DNA of 6,330 nucleotides from Putridiphycobacter sp965367695 (GCA_965367695.1 CBDUKB010000180.1:1-6330), one strand, 5' to 3'. Positions 1-6,330 are shown, counted from the first letter of the stretch. The notes: generated by a model not told the origin, from the sequence alone. Numbers and translations are program-made.

Positions 1-290
1 TTTTATAGGTTACAAAGTTTGTGCTGACATTAATTTCTGCATCACAATAATATATATTGAAAATCGGAATCTCAACAATCAATCGGGTGAAAATCCTTTA
101 AAAAGCCGATTTCATCCAAACGGGTGAGTTAAAAAGATCGATTTAATTGATCAGATTGTCTAATAAAATTAAAAAATTGCTACTGGGGTTATTTTTAAAT
201 ATACTAGGCCTTTACATTAACTTATGTTAATAAAGCGATTGATAGTCACATTTAAGTAGATGGCATTCATTTCTGTTCACTTTGATTTTT
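1..290. other. AT-rich intergenic stretch with no supported gene
   Basis: About 290 bases lie ahead of the YceI promoter and hold no gene that I can support. On the plus strand one frame is open from the window edge to a TGA at 125-127. Its 41 codons have no start and no recognisable motif, so it could be the tail of a gene to the left or chance. On the minus strand only very short frames are open. A small inverted repeat, ATTAAC-TTAT-GTTAAT, sits at 216-231, and the heptamer CGGGTGA occurs at 84-90 and 121-127. Neither resembles a known element. Confidence 0.5.
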
Positions 291-298
291 TACATTTG
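291..298 (+). promoter_or_regulatory. Bacteroidota-type -7 promoter element of the YceI gene
   Basis: TACATTTG is an exact match to the TAnnTTTG -7 consensus used by the primary sigma factor of Bacteroidota. It ends 29 bases before the ATG at 328, leaving a short A-rich leader (301-327) typical of this phylum. No clean TTG/TTTG -33 box stands at the expected spacing; the nearest candidate is the weak TTCTG at 271-275. The assignment rests on the -7 match and its position. Confidence 0.6.
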
Positions 299-327
299 CA
301 ATCAAATTAACAAATAAAAAAAACACA

Positions 328-993
328 ATGAATAAAATGATTTTATCGGCCTTAGCCTTAGGTCTAATTTTTACTGCTTGCACGGACAACGGTAAAGAAG
401 TTGAAGCGAGTGATGCAGTTGCTATTGAAAACAACACAACTGAAGAGTCAATTAATCTTTCTACAATTGCAGAAGGAAGTAATGTACAATGGTTTGCTTC
501 TCACCTAGGAGGAACTGGCGCAAGATTTGGAAAAATCATGCTACAATCAGCAGAGGTTTCTGTAAGCAATGGATCAGTTGAAAATGCAACAATTACGATA
601 GACATGAACTCATTACTAGTGGAAAATTTTGAAGGTGATGCTGAGCAAACTGAAAAATTAACTGGTCACTTAAAAAGTGCTGACTTTTTTAATGTTGAAG
701 TAAACCCAACAGCAAAATTTGAATTAGCAAGTGTTGCTACTGGAAGTGGTGATTACAACTCAGTTGTAACTGGAAATCTTACGATTTTAGACTCTACTAA
801 AAGCATCAGTTTTAATGCTAATATTCAAGTAAACGAAGAAGCTGAAGTAGTTACTATTTCATCTGAGAAATTTGCGATAGATAGAACAATGTGGGGTATG
901 AATTACCATGTTGAAGGAAGTGAAGGTGTACCTGTAGATTACTTAATTGCAAACGAAGTTGGATTCATTATTAATGTGAAATTGACAAAATAA
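328..993 (+). CDS. YceI-family lipoprotein (polyisoprenoid-binding-like lipocalin fold)
   Basis: The 221-residue product starts with a lipoprotein signal peptide: MNKM, a hydrophobic stretch, then the lipobox FTAC with Cys18 as the predicted lipidated residue. A low-complexity acidic and Asn/Thr linker (about 19-45) tethers the YceI domain (about 46-221). Family features visible are HLKSADFF at 114-121 followed by NPTAKFE at 126-132, GNLTILDSTKSISF at 149-162, and FAIDRTMWGMNY at 182-193. YceI proteins form an extended lipocalin-like barrel that binds long isoprenoid or lipid-like ligands. The ligand and physiological role here are unknown. The Cys makes it a membrane-anchored, periplasm- or surface-facing protein, unlike the soluble periplasmic E. 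coli YceI. Start choice is firm because the signal peptide begins at this ATG. It is a single-gene transcript with its own promoter and terminator, convergent with the partition operon. Confidence 0.9.
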   Translation: MNKMILSALALGLIFTACTDNGKEVEASDAVAIENNTTEESINLSTIAEGSNVQWFASHLGGTGARFGKIMLQSAEVSVSNGSVENATITIDMNSLLVENFEGDAEQTEKLTGHLKSADFFNVEVNPTAKFELASVATGSGDYNSVVTGNLTILDSTKSISFNANIQVNEEAEVVTISSEKFAIDRTMWGMNYHVEGSEGVPVDYLIANEVGFIINVKLTK

Positions 994-1016
994 TTTTATA
1001 CAACGACTAAAACGAG

Positions 1017-1049
1017 AAGCTGTTCCAATTTGTGGAGCAGCTTTTTTTT
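1017..1049 (+). terminator. Rho-independent terminator of the YceI gene
   Basis: A 10-bp stem pairs AAGCTGTTCC (1017-1026) with GGAGCAGCTT (1034-1043), including one G-U wobble, around a 7-base loop. The T run at 1042-1049 has eight T's, the first two of which pair in the stem. It begins 23 bases after the YceI stop codon. Read on the minus strand, the same hairpin is followed only by TCTCGTTTT, so it could act weakly on transcription from the opposing partition operon. No better minus-strand terminator is visible between 1050 and 1131. Confidence 0.88.
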
Positions 1050-1131
1050 GTTTTAAATAACCATGTATTGTATTATTAAAACTGAGCAATTATAGTGCAG
1101 GCTAAATTACCCGTAGAAAGATAAAAAAGAA

Positions 1132-1683
1132 TTACTTAAAATTAAGAGCTAAGGAACAACCGAATTCATTATTCATAAAATACTTAGGCCTTAGATTTAA
1201 GGAAAGATTATCGGACACATCAAAGGTTACAAAATGAGCATCTACAAATGCATCTACAATATTAAGGGCATAAACCAATGCAAAACCTGCAATGGCATAA
1301 TCTCTATACTTAGCCTTCAATTCAAAACTCTGCTGAACTTCAAACTTTGATAAGCCAGTAAATTTTGGATACAAATTAATATTGTCTCCATAAGCGTCTC
1401 GATACAACCATTCCTTTTTATAGATTCGTGCCGAGTCGGCATTGGTATAACCTAAATAAGCTGTAAATACCATTCCTCCAACATATAATGGCGCTCTCCA
1501 CCACGATATATTTTTTCTGCCTTGTACTTTTCTGTGACCAAACTCATTGTAAATTTGACCTGAGCCAGGCAAAACAGCTGATAAAATTGCTGCTTTTTTT
1601 CTCTGATGAATATAGGATGAATCAGATTGAGACCACGCATTAAAAGCAAAACCGATAATTAAAATGGTTAAAATGCTTTTCAT
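1132..1683 (-). CDS. DUF5683 domain protein, predicted secreted or membrane-associated
   Basis: The 183-residue protein begins with a signal peptide (hydrophobic 4-16, likely cleavage after AWS at 16-18). The mature part carries the hallmarks of DUF5683: RKKAAILSAVLPGSGQIYN at 28-46, a hydrophobic segment around 64-80, a second around 129-145 running into NIVDAFVDAH at 141-150, then FDVSDNLSLNLRPK near 154-167. No enzymatic motif is apparent and the family has no established biochemical role that I can name. It starts 9 nt after the parB stop codon and is almost certainly cotranscribed with parA and parB, an order familiar from Bacteroidota genomes. In many of those genomes dapB and lepB follow; here the operon ends and meets the convergent YceI gene. 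The start at 1683 is supported by the signal peptide. Confidence 0.85.
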   Translation of the reverse strand: MKSILTILIIGFAFNAWSQSDSSYIHQRKKAAILSAVLPGSGQIYNEFGHRKVQGRKNISWWRAPLYVGGMVFTAYLGYTNADSARIYKKEWLYRDAYGDNINLYPKFTGLSKFEVQQSFELKAKYRDYAIAGFALVYALNIVDAFVDAHFVTFDVSDNLSLNLRPKYFMNNEFGCSLALNFK

Positions 1684-1692
1684 GTAAAAAAT

Positions 1693-2580
1693 TTAGTCGT
1701 TTAATAAATTCAAAATCTTTTCAAGTTCTTTTTCTGACTTAAAATCGATAATTAACTTACCTTTTCCTTTCTCAGAAGCCTTAATGTTAACAGTAGAATT
1801 AACTTTTTCTGCTAAATACTGCTGAGATGCTTGAATGACAGATGAAAGAACAGGAGCGGGTTTTATGGCCGCTGTACTACTTACTGTTTTACCTTTTATA
1901 ATCCTTTCCAAATCTCTAACCGACAATTGATCAATAAGCACCTTTGTAAACAACTCTTCTTGTCGTTGCTCATCTCCCGCAGAAACCAACGCCCTAGCAT
2001 GTCCCATTGAAATAAGTCCCTCTCTTACACCAATCTGAACCTAAACTGGCAGTCTTAGCAATCTTAAATAATTAGTAATATTTGACCGACTCTTACCTAG
2101 TTTTTGTCCTAAATTTTCTTGTGTAAAATTACATTCATCAATTAATCTTTGATAAGATAATGCTACTTCAATTGCATTTAAGTCTTCACGCTGTATATTT
2201 TCTACCAATGCCATTTCCAACATGGTAGAATCATTAGCAACTCTTATGTAACAAGGTATTTCTGATAGTCCAGCTATTTGGGAAGCTCTAAACCTACGTT
2301 CACCCGAAATTAACTGGTATTTATCTCGCCCTAACTTACGGACGGTTAATGGTTGTATTATTCCATGTTCTTTAATAGAACTCGCCAATTCATTTAAAGC
2401 ATCTTCTTCAAAGTTTGTTCGCGGATTAAATGGATTTGCTTCTATTTGACCAATTGCAATTGAGGCTATGGCTCCAATTGTTTGATTTCCACCTGCAGAC
2501 TGATAACCTGGATTGATATCAGTAGATGCACTTTCAAGCAAAGCGCTAAGTCCTTTTCCTAAAGCTCTTTTCTTAGTCAT
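1693..2580 (-). pseudogene. parB: Chromosome-partitioning protein ParB, interrupted by one in-frame TAG
   Basis: ParB/Spo0J binds parS sites, loads as a CTP-dependent clamp and works with ParA in origin segregation. The full frame is 295 codons plus a TAA, a normal ParB length. Visible in order: the ParA-stimulating N-terminus KKRALGKGLSALL (3-15), NPFNPRTNF (49-57), the CTP-binding GERRFRA (93-99), ENIQRE (127-132), a helix-turn-helix (about 153-175), the conserved ISMGHARAL (190-198), and a C-terminal dimerisation domain ending KGKGKLIIDFKSEKELEKIL near 270-290. Codon 180 is TAG (2043-2041), inside LRLP-V-stop-VQ, where homologues typically read LPxEIQ or similar. The frame does not change across it, so no frameshift is involved. 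Strict termination leaves a 179-residue product (2580-2041) with the nucleotide-binding domain and helix-turn-helix but no dimerisation domain. A restart at ATG 2007 would give only the 104-residue C-terminal part. The start overlaps the parA stop by one base. Nonsense mutation, sequencing error and readthrough all remain possible. Confidence 0.85.
2041..2043 (-). other. In-frame amber codon inside parB
   Basis: The minus-strand codon is TAG, preceded by CCA GTT and followed by GTT CAG ATT GGT. Homology to ParB continues in the same frame immediately on both sides, so a single base change (for example from GAG, CAG or AAG) explains it. The following base is G, not the C of classic leaky UAG-C contexts, and no strong hairpin is evident just downstream. 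There is therefore no positive sign of programmed readthrough. The ATG at 2007-2005, 33 bases downstream, encodes the conserved Met of ISMGHAR, so its presence says nothing about restart. Confidence 0.85.
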
Positions 2581-3380
2581 TAAATGATTTGTTTATCGCG
2601 ATTTTTGATTTTTGTAAGGTCATTTTTCTGTAAAACTTCTCTAGCAAAATTCAAATAATTTATAGCGCCTTTACAAGTAGCATCATGCATAATGATAGTT
2701 TCACCAAAGCTAGGCGCTTCTCCTAAACGTGTATTTCGGTGAATAATTGTTTCAAATACCAATTCTTGAAAATGAGTTTTTACTTCATCTACAACTTGGT
2801 TTGCTAATCTTAATCGTGTATCATACAAAGTAAGTACTATGCCTTCTATATCAAGATCTGGATTAAGACGAGATTGAATAATCTTAATTGTATTTAATAA
2901 TTTACCGAGACCTTCCAGAGCAAAGTACTCGCATTGTACTGGAATAATAACTGAGTCTGCTGCAGTTAAAGAATTTACAGTAATTAAACCAAGAGATGGT
3001 GAGCAATCAATAATTATGAAATCAAAATCATCTTTAATTTGTTCCAAAGCTATTTTTAACCTATGCTCACGGTTCGCCATACTAATCATCTCCAATTCAG
3101 CACCAACCAAATCGATATGAGCTGGTAAAATGAACAAATTCGGGTTATCAGTCTCCTTTATTAATCCTCTCACATCAACATCATTCACCAAGCAATCATA
3201 TATACTTGCCTCTACCTCTCGAGGGTCAAATCCTGTACCACTTGTTGCGTTAGCTTGAGGGTCAGCATCCACAATTAATGTTTTGTATTCTAAAACCCCA
3301 AAACTAGCACCTAAATTAATAGCTGTAGTGGTTTTTCCAACCCCTCCTTTTTGATTTGTAATTGCAATTATTTTGCCCAT
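2580..3380 (-). CDS. parA: Chromosome-partitioning ATPase ParA (Soj family)
   Basis: The 266-residue protein is a full-length ParA/Soj of the MinD/ParA P-loop ATPase class. It forms ATP-dependent dimers on the nucleoid and, stimulated by ParB, drives separation of replication origins. The deviant Walker A is KGGVGKTT (11-18) with the signature Lys11 and catalytic-site Lys16. Walker A' is LIVDADPQAN (35-44, Asp40). Walker B is FIIID (121-125) followed by CSPSLG. The motif PVQCEYFALEGL is at 147-158. There is no N-terminal DNA-binding extension, as expected for a chromosomal Soj-type protein and unlike the longer P1-type plasmid ParA. Nothing is truncated and all nucleotide-binding residues are present. 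Its TAA overlaps the parB ATG by one base, so the two are translationally coupled. The start is fixed by MGKIIAITNQKGG directly at the N-terminus. Confidence 0.96.
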   Translation of the reverse strand: MGKIIAITNQKGGVGKTTTAINLGASFGVLEYKTLIVDADPQANATSGTGFDPREVEASIYDCLVNDVDVRGLIKETDNPNLFILPAHIDLVGAELEMISMANREHRLKIALEQIKDDFDFIIIDCSPSLGLITVNSLTAADSVIIPVQCEYFALEGLGKLLNTIKIIQSRLNPDLDIEGIVLTLYDTRLRLANQVVDEVKTHFQELVFETIIHRNTRLGEAPSFGETIIMHDATCKGAINYLNFAREVLQKNDLTKIKNRDKQII

Positions 3381-3404
3381 TAATTATGGTTTAATATAAG
3401 TAAC

Positions 3405-3412
3405 CAAAGATA
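3405..3412 (-). promoter_or_regulatory. Bacteroidota-type -7 promoter element of the par operon
   Basis: The minus strand reads TATCTTTG, an exact TAnnTTTG match, 24 bases before the parA ATG. The spacing and AT-rich leader resemble those of the YceI promoter in this window. An A-rich tract lies just upstream, but I cannot find a convincing TTG -33 box at the expected distance. It sits in the 113-base gap between the glycosyltransferase and parA, which supports separate transcription of the par operon. Confidence 0.58.
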
Positions 3413-3493
3413 CTTTTTTTATATCATAATTGAGGTGGATTGTTAATAACTTCCAAGGATTATGGGATATTATTATGGGCGATAAAGTCAAAA

Positions 3494-4195
3494 TTACTTA
3501 ACGAATTTATATTTGAAAACCGCTCCAATTATTTTATAACCAGCCATTAATGCCCCCTTAATGGTTCCTGACACTTTTGAAACACCGATTCGTTTTTTAT
3601 AGTTAACGGGCACTTCAACGTATGTCATTTTTTGATTTGCAGCTTTTAACTGCATTTCTATGGTCCATCCATAAGTTTTATCAGACATATTTAATTCTAA
3701 TAATTTGTTGTATTTAATTGCTCTAAAGGGCCCAAGGTCTGTGTATTTTACACCATAAAAAATACGCATTAACCTAGTTGCAAGCCAATTTCCAAATATT
3801 TGAGGAAAAGTCATGGATCCTTTTACCTTTTTTCCAAGTGCTCTTGAGCCAATTACTAAATCAATGTCGCTTTCAAGGATGGGTTTAACAAGCGCTGGTA
3901 ACTCTTCAGGATAATCTGAATAATCACCATCAATAAAAACCACTATTTCAGGTTTAACGGACCAGCTAGCTATATGATCCATTGCCTTTAAACAAGCCCA
4001 TCCATATCCTTTATTCACTTCATCTACCACAATTGCACCCGCTTTTTCAGCCACTTGTTTTGTATTATCTGTAGAAGCGTTATTTCCAACAACAATATTC
4101 ATGATTTGTTCTTTAGGAAGATCATTAATTACTTTTCCAATAGATGCTTCCTCATTGATAGCAGGAATAATTACAGCAATGTTTTTTAAAGTCAT
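3494..4195 (-). CDS. Glycosyltransferase family 2 (DPM1/polyprenyl-phosphate type, GT-A fold)
   Basis: The 233-residue protein is a compact GT2 enzyme. VIIPAINEEASIG (8-20) opens the nucleotide-binding half, NNASTDNT (38-45) is the usual sugar-nucleotide segment, and IDGDYSD (88-94) contains the metal-binding DxD-type motif. GSR (116-118) and DLGPFRAI (153-160) belong to the acceptor side, and YGWTIEMQLKA (175-185) carries a plausible catalytic Glu/Gln region. There is no membrane segment and no C-terminal GtrA-like domain, so it is likely cytoplasmic or peripheral. Relatives transfer a sugar from a nucleotide donor to a polyprenyl phosphate or similar acceptor; the sugar and acceptor cannot be read from sequence. 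It starts 17 nt after the stop of the Fe-S protein and probably shares its transcript. A functional link to those redox genes is not obvious. No strong terminator follows it. Confidence 0.88.
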   Translation of the reverse strand: MTLKNIAVIIPAINEEASIGKVINDLPKEQIMNIVVGNNASTDNTKQVAEKAGAIVVDEVNKGYGWACLKAMDHIASWSVKPEIVVFIDGDYSDYPEELPALVKPILESDIDLVIGSRALGKKVKGSMTFPQIFGNWLATRLMRIFYGVKYTDLGPFRAIKYNKLLELNMSDKTYGWTIEMQLKAANQKMTYVEVPVNYKKRIGVSKVSGTIKGALMAGYKIIGAVFKYKFVK

Positions 4196-4212
4196 TTTTT
4201 TGATTGGGGATG

Positions 4213-5805
4213 TTAGGATTCAATTTTAAATCCGTCGTTGCCAAAAACAATTGGATTGTCGGATTTAATTCTGCCCGCTTCTGGGCCATTTTCGAGTTTT
4301 AAAACGCCTCGAGGGCAAACAGCTGAACAAACACCACAACCAACACAAGAGGCTCTGACTATGTTTTGACCCTTTTGCGCATATGCTCTGACGTCAATTC
4401 CTTGCTCACAGTAGGTAGAACAATTTCCACAAGAAATACACTGACCGCCATTTGTGGTAATTCTAAACCTTGATTTAAATCGCTGAACAATTCCCATATA
4501 AGCGGCAAGCGGACATCCGAAGCGACACCAAGTTCTGTTTCCGAAAATTGGATAAAACCCTGTTCCAATAACGCCTGCAAATATTGACCCAATTAAAAAA
4601 CCGTACCATTGTCTGACATCAAAAGCCGATATTCCAAATAAAATTTCTTTATGGTCCATGTTGGGATTTACAAAAACGTTATAAGTGTGATACCCTGTAA
4701 ACAATGTCATCACAACTGCAAATACCAACACTAAATGTATCATCCAACGCTCCATTTTCCATGTCCACATTTTTTTATTCGACAATTGACGATACGGGTC
4801 TCCTAATGTCTCAGCTAAACCACCACAACCGCACACCCAAGAACAATACCAACGCTTCCCGTAAAAATACACCAATGTTGGCACTATTATTACTGACAAG
4901 ACGATCCCCCACACAAACATAAATTTACCAAAATGGCCAGCTGCAATAAGCTTCTCAACATTCCAGTCGAATAAAAAATAATAGTCAAGAGGCCAAGCGT
5001 TTTTCAGATCTTTGCCTGGCAGTCCAAACATTGGCAGTATTTCTACCAATAAAAAGGCAAAAATAATTTGGAATAACACCACCACAATTGTTCTAACAAT
5101 CTGGTAATTATTGTGCCGGTACTTAAATATCATTCTCAAGCCCATAATTGTCATTGACACGGTATATAATAATCCGTATAAAAACCATTTTGACGCGCTT
5201 TCATTTTTAATGAAGAGCTGTTTAATTGGGTCAGTGATACTAATAACATCCGCAAATGCATACGGATGGAAATATAAAACCACATAAAAAGTAACTAACC
5301 ACACACCGGTTAAAATCCCTATCCACCCTCTGTTGACAGCACTATCATGATAAATCCCATCATTTTTAATTCCAGGGGCGCCTTGCATACTTACTGTTGC
5401 AAATATGTATAATAATGCTCCAATGATGCCGAAGCCAAAAGTGAGAAATAAAAACAACACCTTGTTGCTAACGACCAAGCCACTACTCGCATTTTGAGTC
5501 ATTTTTAAAGCGATATCTTCAGGAGGTGTCCACATCACTTTTTCCCAAGCTTTTTGCTTTTTTAAATCTTCATTTACGTCGTTAAATTGATGAATAAATT
5601 CTCGTGAAAAACTGAATGTTGTATGGAATGTTTTGCCAACCAAGTTTTTACTGAGTGGTTCATATAAACTAGCGAATTCATGCTCTGTTAAACTTTTATT
5701 CAAAGTATCTGTAGATAATTCAACATGTCCAACAAAAGGAATTGATGTGAATATGGCTAACCCCAACAAGAAAACGCCCATCCCTATGTATTTAAGTAAC
5801 TTCAT
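4213..5805 (-). CDS. Multi-pass membrane 4Fe-4S protein (NapH/NosR/CcoG-like polyferredoxin)
   Basis: The 530-residue protein has about eight hydrophobic segments (roughly 5-25, 116-138, 161-179, 207-227, 238-258, 295-316, 355-372, 401-420) and a soluble Cys-rich C-terminus. WYCSWVCGCGG has Cys321, Cys325 and Cys327; WCRFGCP has Cys427 and Cys431. This is the paired-Cys arrangement of NapH/NosR-type proteins. Two ferredoxin motifs follow: CxxCxxCxxxC at 456/459/462/466, lacking the usual trailing Pro, and CxxCxxCxxxCP at 487/490/493/497. These should hold two [4Fe-4S] clusters. Unlike CcoG/FixG there is no C-terminal Ig-like domain, and it is far longer than NapH. A Cys-free loop of about 90 residues (26-115) follows the first helix. 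It starts 9 nt after the stop of an FAD oxidoreductase gene, suggesting electron exchange between the two. Donor, acceptor and direction are unknown. Confidence 0.87.
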   Translation of the reverse strand: MKLLKYIGMGVFLLGLAIFTSIPFVGHVELSTDTLNKSLTEHEFASLYEPLSKNLVGKTFHTTFSFSREFIHQFNDVNEDLKKQKAWEKVMWTPPEDIALKMTQNASSGLVVSNKVLFLFLTFGFGIIGALLYIFATVSMQGAPGIKNDGIYHDSAVNRGWIGILTGVWLVTFYVVLYFHPYAFADVISITDPIKQLFIKNESASKWFLYGLLYTVSMTIMGLRMIFKYRHNNYQIVRTIVVVLFQIIFAFLLVEILPMFGLPGKDLKNAWPLDYYFLFDWNVEKLIAAGHFGKFMFVWGIVLSVIIVPTLVYFYGKRWYCSWVCGCGGLAETLGDPYRQLSNKKMWTWKMERWMIHLVLVFAVVMTLFTGYHTYNVFVNPNMDHKEILFGISAFDVRQWYGFLIGSIFAGVIGTGFYPIFGNRTWCRFGCPLAAYMGIVQRFKSRFRITTNGGQCISCGNCSTYCEQGIDVRAYAQKGQNIVRASCVGCGVCSAVCPRGVLKLENGPEAGRIKSDNPIVFGNDGFKIES

Positions 5806-5814
5806 ATTTCCGCT

Positions 5815-6330
5815 TTAATGGGTTTGAAAAATTCGTTTCCAACTTTTCTTCTTCAATTTCACATTACAATTATGCATTGTATTGAATTGATGTATCATAT
5901 CCTTCTCATATGTTCTATAAAACTCAGGATCAAAATTAGCGTCCGCTAAATGTTCTAAAACATACTGAACAGTTTTTTTTTCATTCAATGCTTTATCAAA
6001 AAACTCGTGGCGCATGCGGATTCCAAACGTATTAATTCCAATAAATTGATGCGAATGCTTGTCGAAATTTAAATGAATTGCTATGTCTTTATTGGCATGT
6101 TGCCAGTAGAACCTTTCTTCATTATCTTTTGGTTGCGCCCAAACCCAGCCATAAGTTTGATATTCAATATCCATAAACTTAGCGGAATTAAACCAATTAC
6201 CGGGTTGGTATGCCTTTCGATTATCACAGATTGTTTGTGCAACTGTTTCCCCCATCATTCTTCCAGTGTACCAAACTGCTTCAATAGCTCGCCTTTGGTC
6301 AATCGGTTCATGTTGTTCTGCGCAATCCCC
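5815..6330 (-). CDS. NAD(P)/FAD-dependent oxidoreductase, C-terminal part (5' end outside the window)
   Basis: The frame is open from the right edge of the window to the TAA at 5817-5815, giving 171 visible residues of a longer protein. The first visible residues are GDCAE, the classic GD-motif whose Asp contacts the FAD ribityl chain in pyridine-nucleotide disulphide oxidoreductase-type flavoproteins. A helix follows (RRAIEAVWYTGRMMGETVA), as expected after that motif. An internal ATG at 6258 is therefore not the start. The rest, including WFNSAKFMDIEYQTYGW and a basic tail ending KLKKKSWKRIFQTH, fits a C-terminal interface domain but gives no substrate clue. No redox-active CxxC is visible in this part; that region and both Rossmann glycine motifs would lie upstream. 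Its 9-nt spacing from the membrane Fe-S gene argues for a shared operon and a joint redox role. Confidence 0.8.
   Translation of the reverse strand, partial: GDCAEQHEPIDQRRAIEAVWYTGRMMGETVAQTICDNRKAYQPGNWFNSAKFMDIEYQTYGWVWAQPKDNEERFYWQHANKDIAIHLNFDKHSHQFIGINTFGIRMRHEFFDKALNEKKTVQYVLEHLADANFDPEFYRTYEKDMIHQFNTMHNCNVKLKKKSWKRIFQTH

Noticed and set aside
60..112. Inverted repeat AAATCGG / CCGATTT as a hairpin or operator
   Set aside because: Seven base pairs with a loop of 38 bases and no T run; expected by chance in DNA of this composition.
1452..1649. A 65-codon frame inside the DUF5683 gene
   Set aside because: It is a different frame on the same strand, fully inside a recognised gene, and shows no family features.
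1693..2007. A separate small gene of 104 residues with its own ATG at 2007
   Set aside because: It is the C-terminal part of ParB in the same frame as the N-terminal part; the ATG is the conserved Met of ISMGHARAL, and homology extends 11 codons upstream of it to the TAG.
2041..2043. Frameshift as the cause of the parB interruption
   Set aside because: The distance from the TAG to the downstream conserved region is a multiple of three and ParB sequence continues in the same frame on both sides.
4359..5818. Alternative open frames on both strands inside the Fe-S membrane protein gene
   Set aside because: They overlap a gene with clear Cys motifs and membrane segments, have no recognisable motifs and no promoter or leader of their own.
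5815..6258. A complete 147-residue protein starting at ATG 6258
   Set aside because: The frame stays open for 24 more codons to the window edge and encodes GDCAE and a following helix typical of FAD oxidoreductases, so the gene begins outside the window.
1..6330. A parS site near parAB
   Set aside because: I searched by eye for a CACGTG-centred palindrome like the TGTTTCACGTGAAACA consensus and found none in the window.

Overview
The window looks like AT-rich chromosomal DNA from a member of the Bacteroidota, most likely the Flavobacteriia or a close relative. Four things point that way: a ParA-ParB-DUF5683 gene order, two TAnnTTTG-type -7 promoter motifs, A-rich leaders without clear Shine-Dalgarno sequences, and a DUF5683 protein, which is largely a Bacteroidota family. 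Nothing marks the region as a mobile element, phage, CRISPR array or defence island. I see no tRNA, rRNA or insertion sequence.

Layout from left to right. Positions 1-327 are an AT-rich stretch with no convincing gene, ending in the promoter of a plus-strand YceI-family lipoprotein gene (328-993). That gene closes with a strong intrinsic terminator (1017-1049). Everything to the right is on the minus strand and converges on it. The partition operon runs parA (3380-2580), parB (2580-1693), DUF5683 (1683-1132), with a 1-nt overlap and then a 9-nt gap, and a promoter motif just upstream of parA. Further upstream lies a second minus-strand operon whose 5' end is outside the window. It holds the C-terminal part of an NAD(P)/FAD-dependent oxidoreductase (6330-5815), a multi-pass membrane 4Fe-4S protein of the NapH/NosR/CcoG type (5805-4213) and a family 2 glycosyltransferase (4195-3494).

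The clearest anomaly is in parB. Its reading frame is intact from 2580 to 1693 except for one in-frame TAG codon at 2043-2041, just after the helix-turn-helix, at a position where homologues usually have an acidic or polar residue. The frame is the same on both sides, so this is a nonsense substitution (or a base-calling error, or a recoded stop) and not a frameshift. All seven terminal stop codons in the window are TAA, so this internal TAG is the only TAG in a stop role.

The flavoprotein and membrane ferredoxin lie 9 nt apart and plausibly form a redox module that moves electrons between NAD(P)H and an unknown partner through the membrane protein's Fe-S clusters. The pairing is visible in the sequence; its function is inference. 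I do not see a convincing entirely new system in this window.
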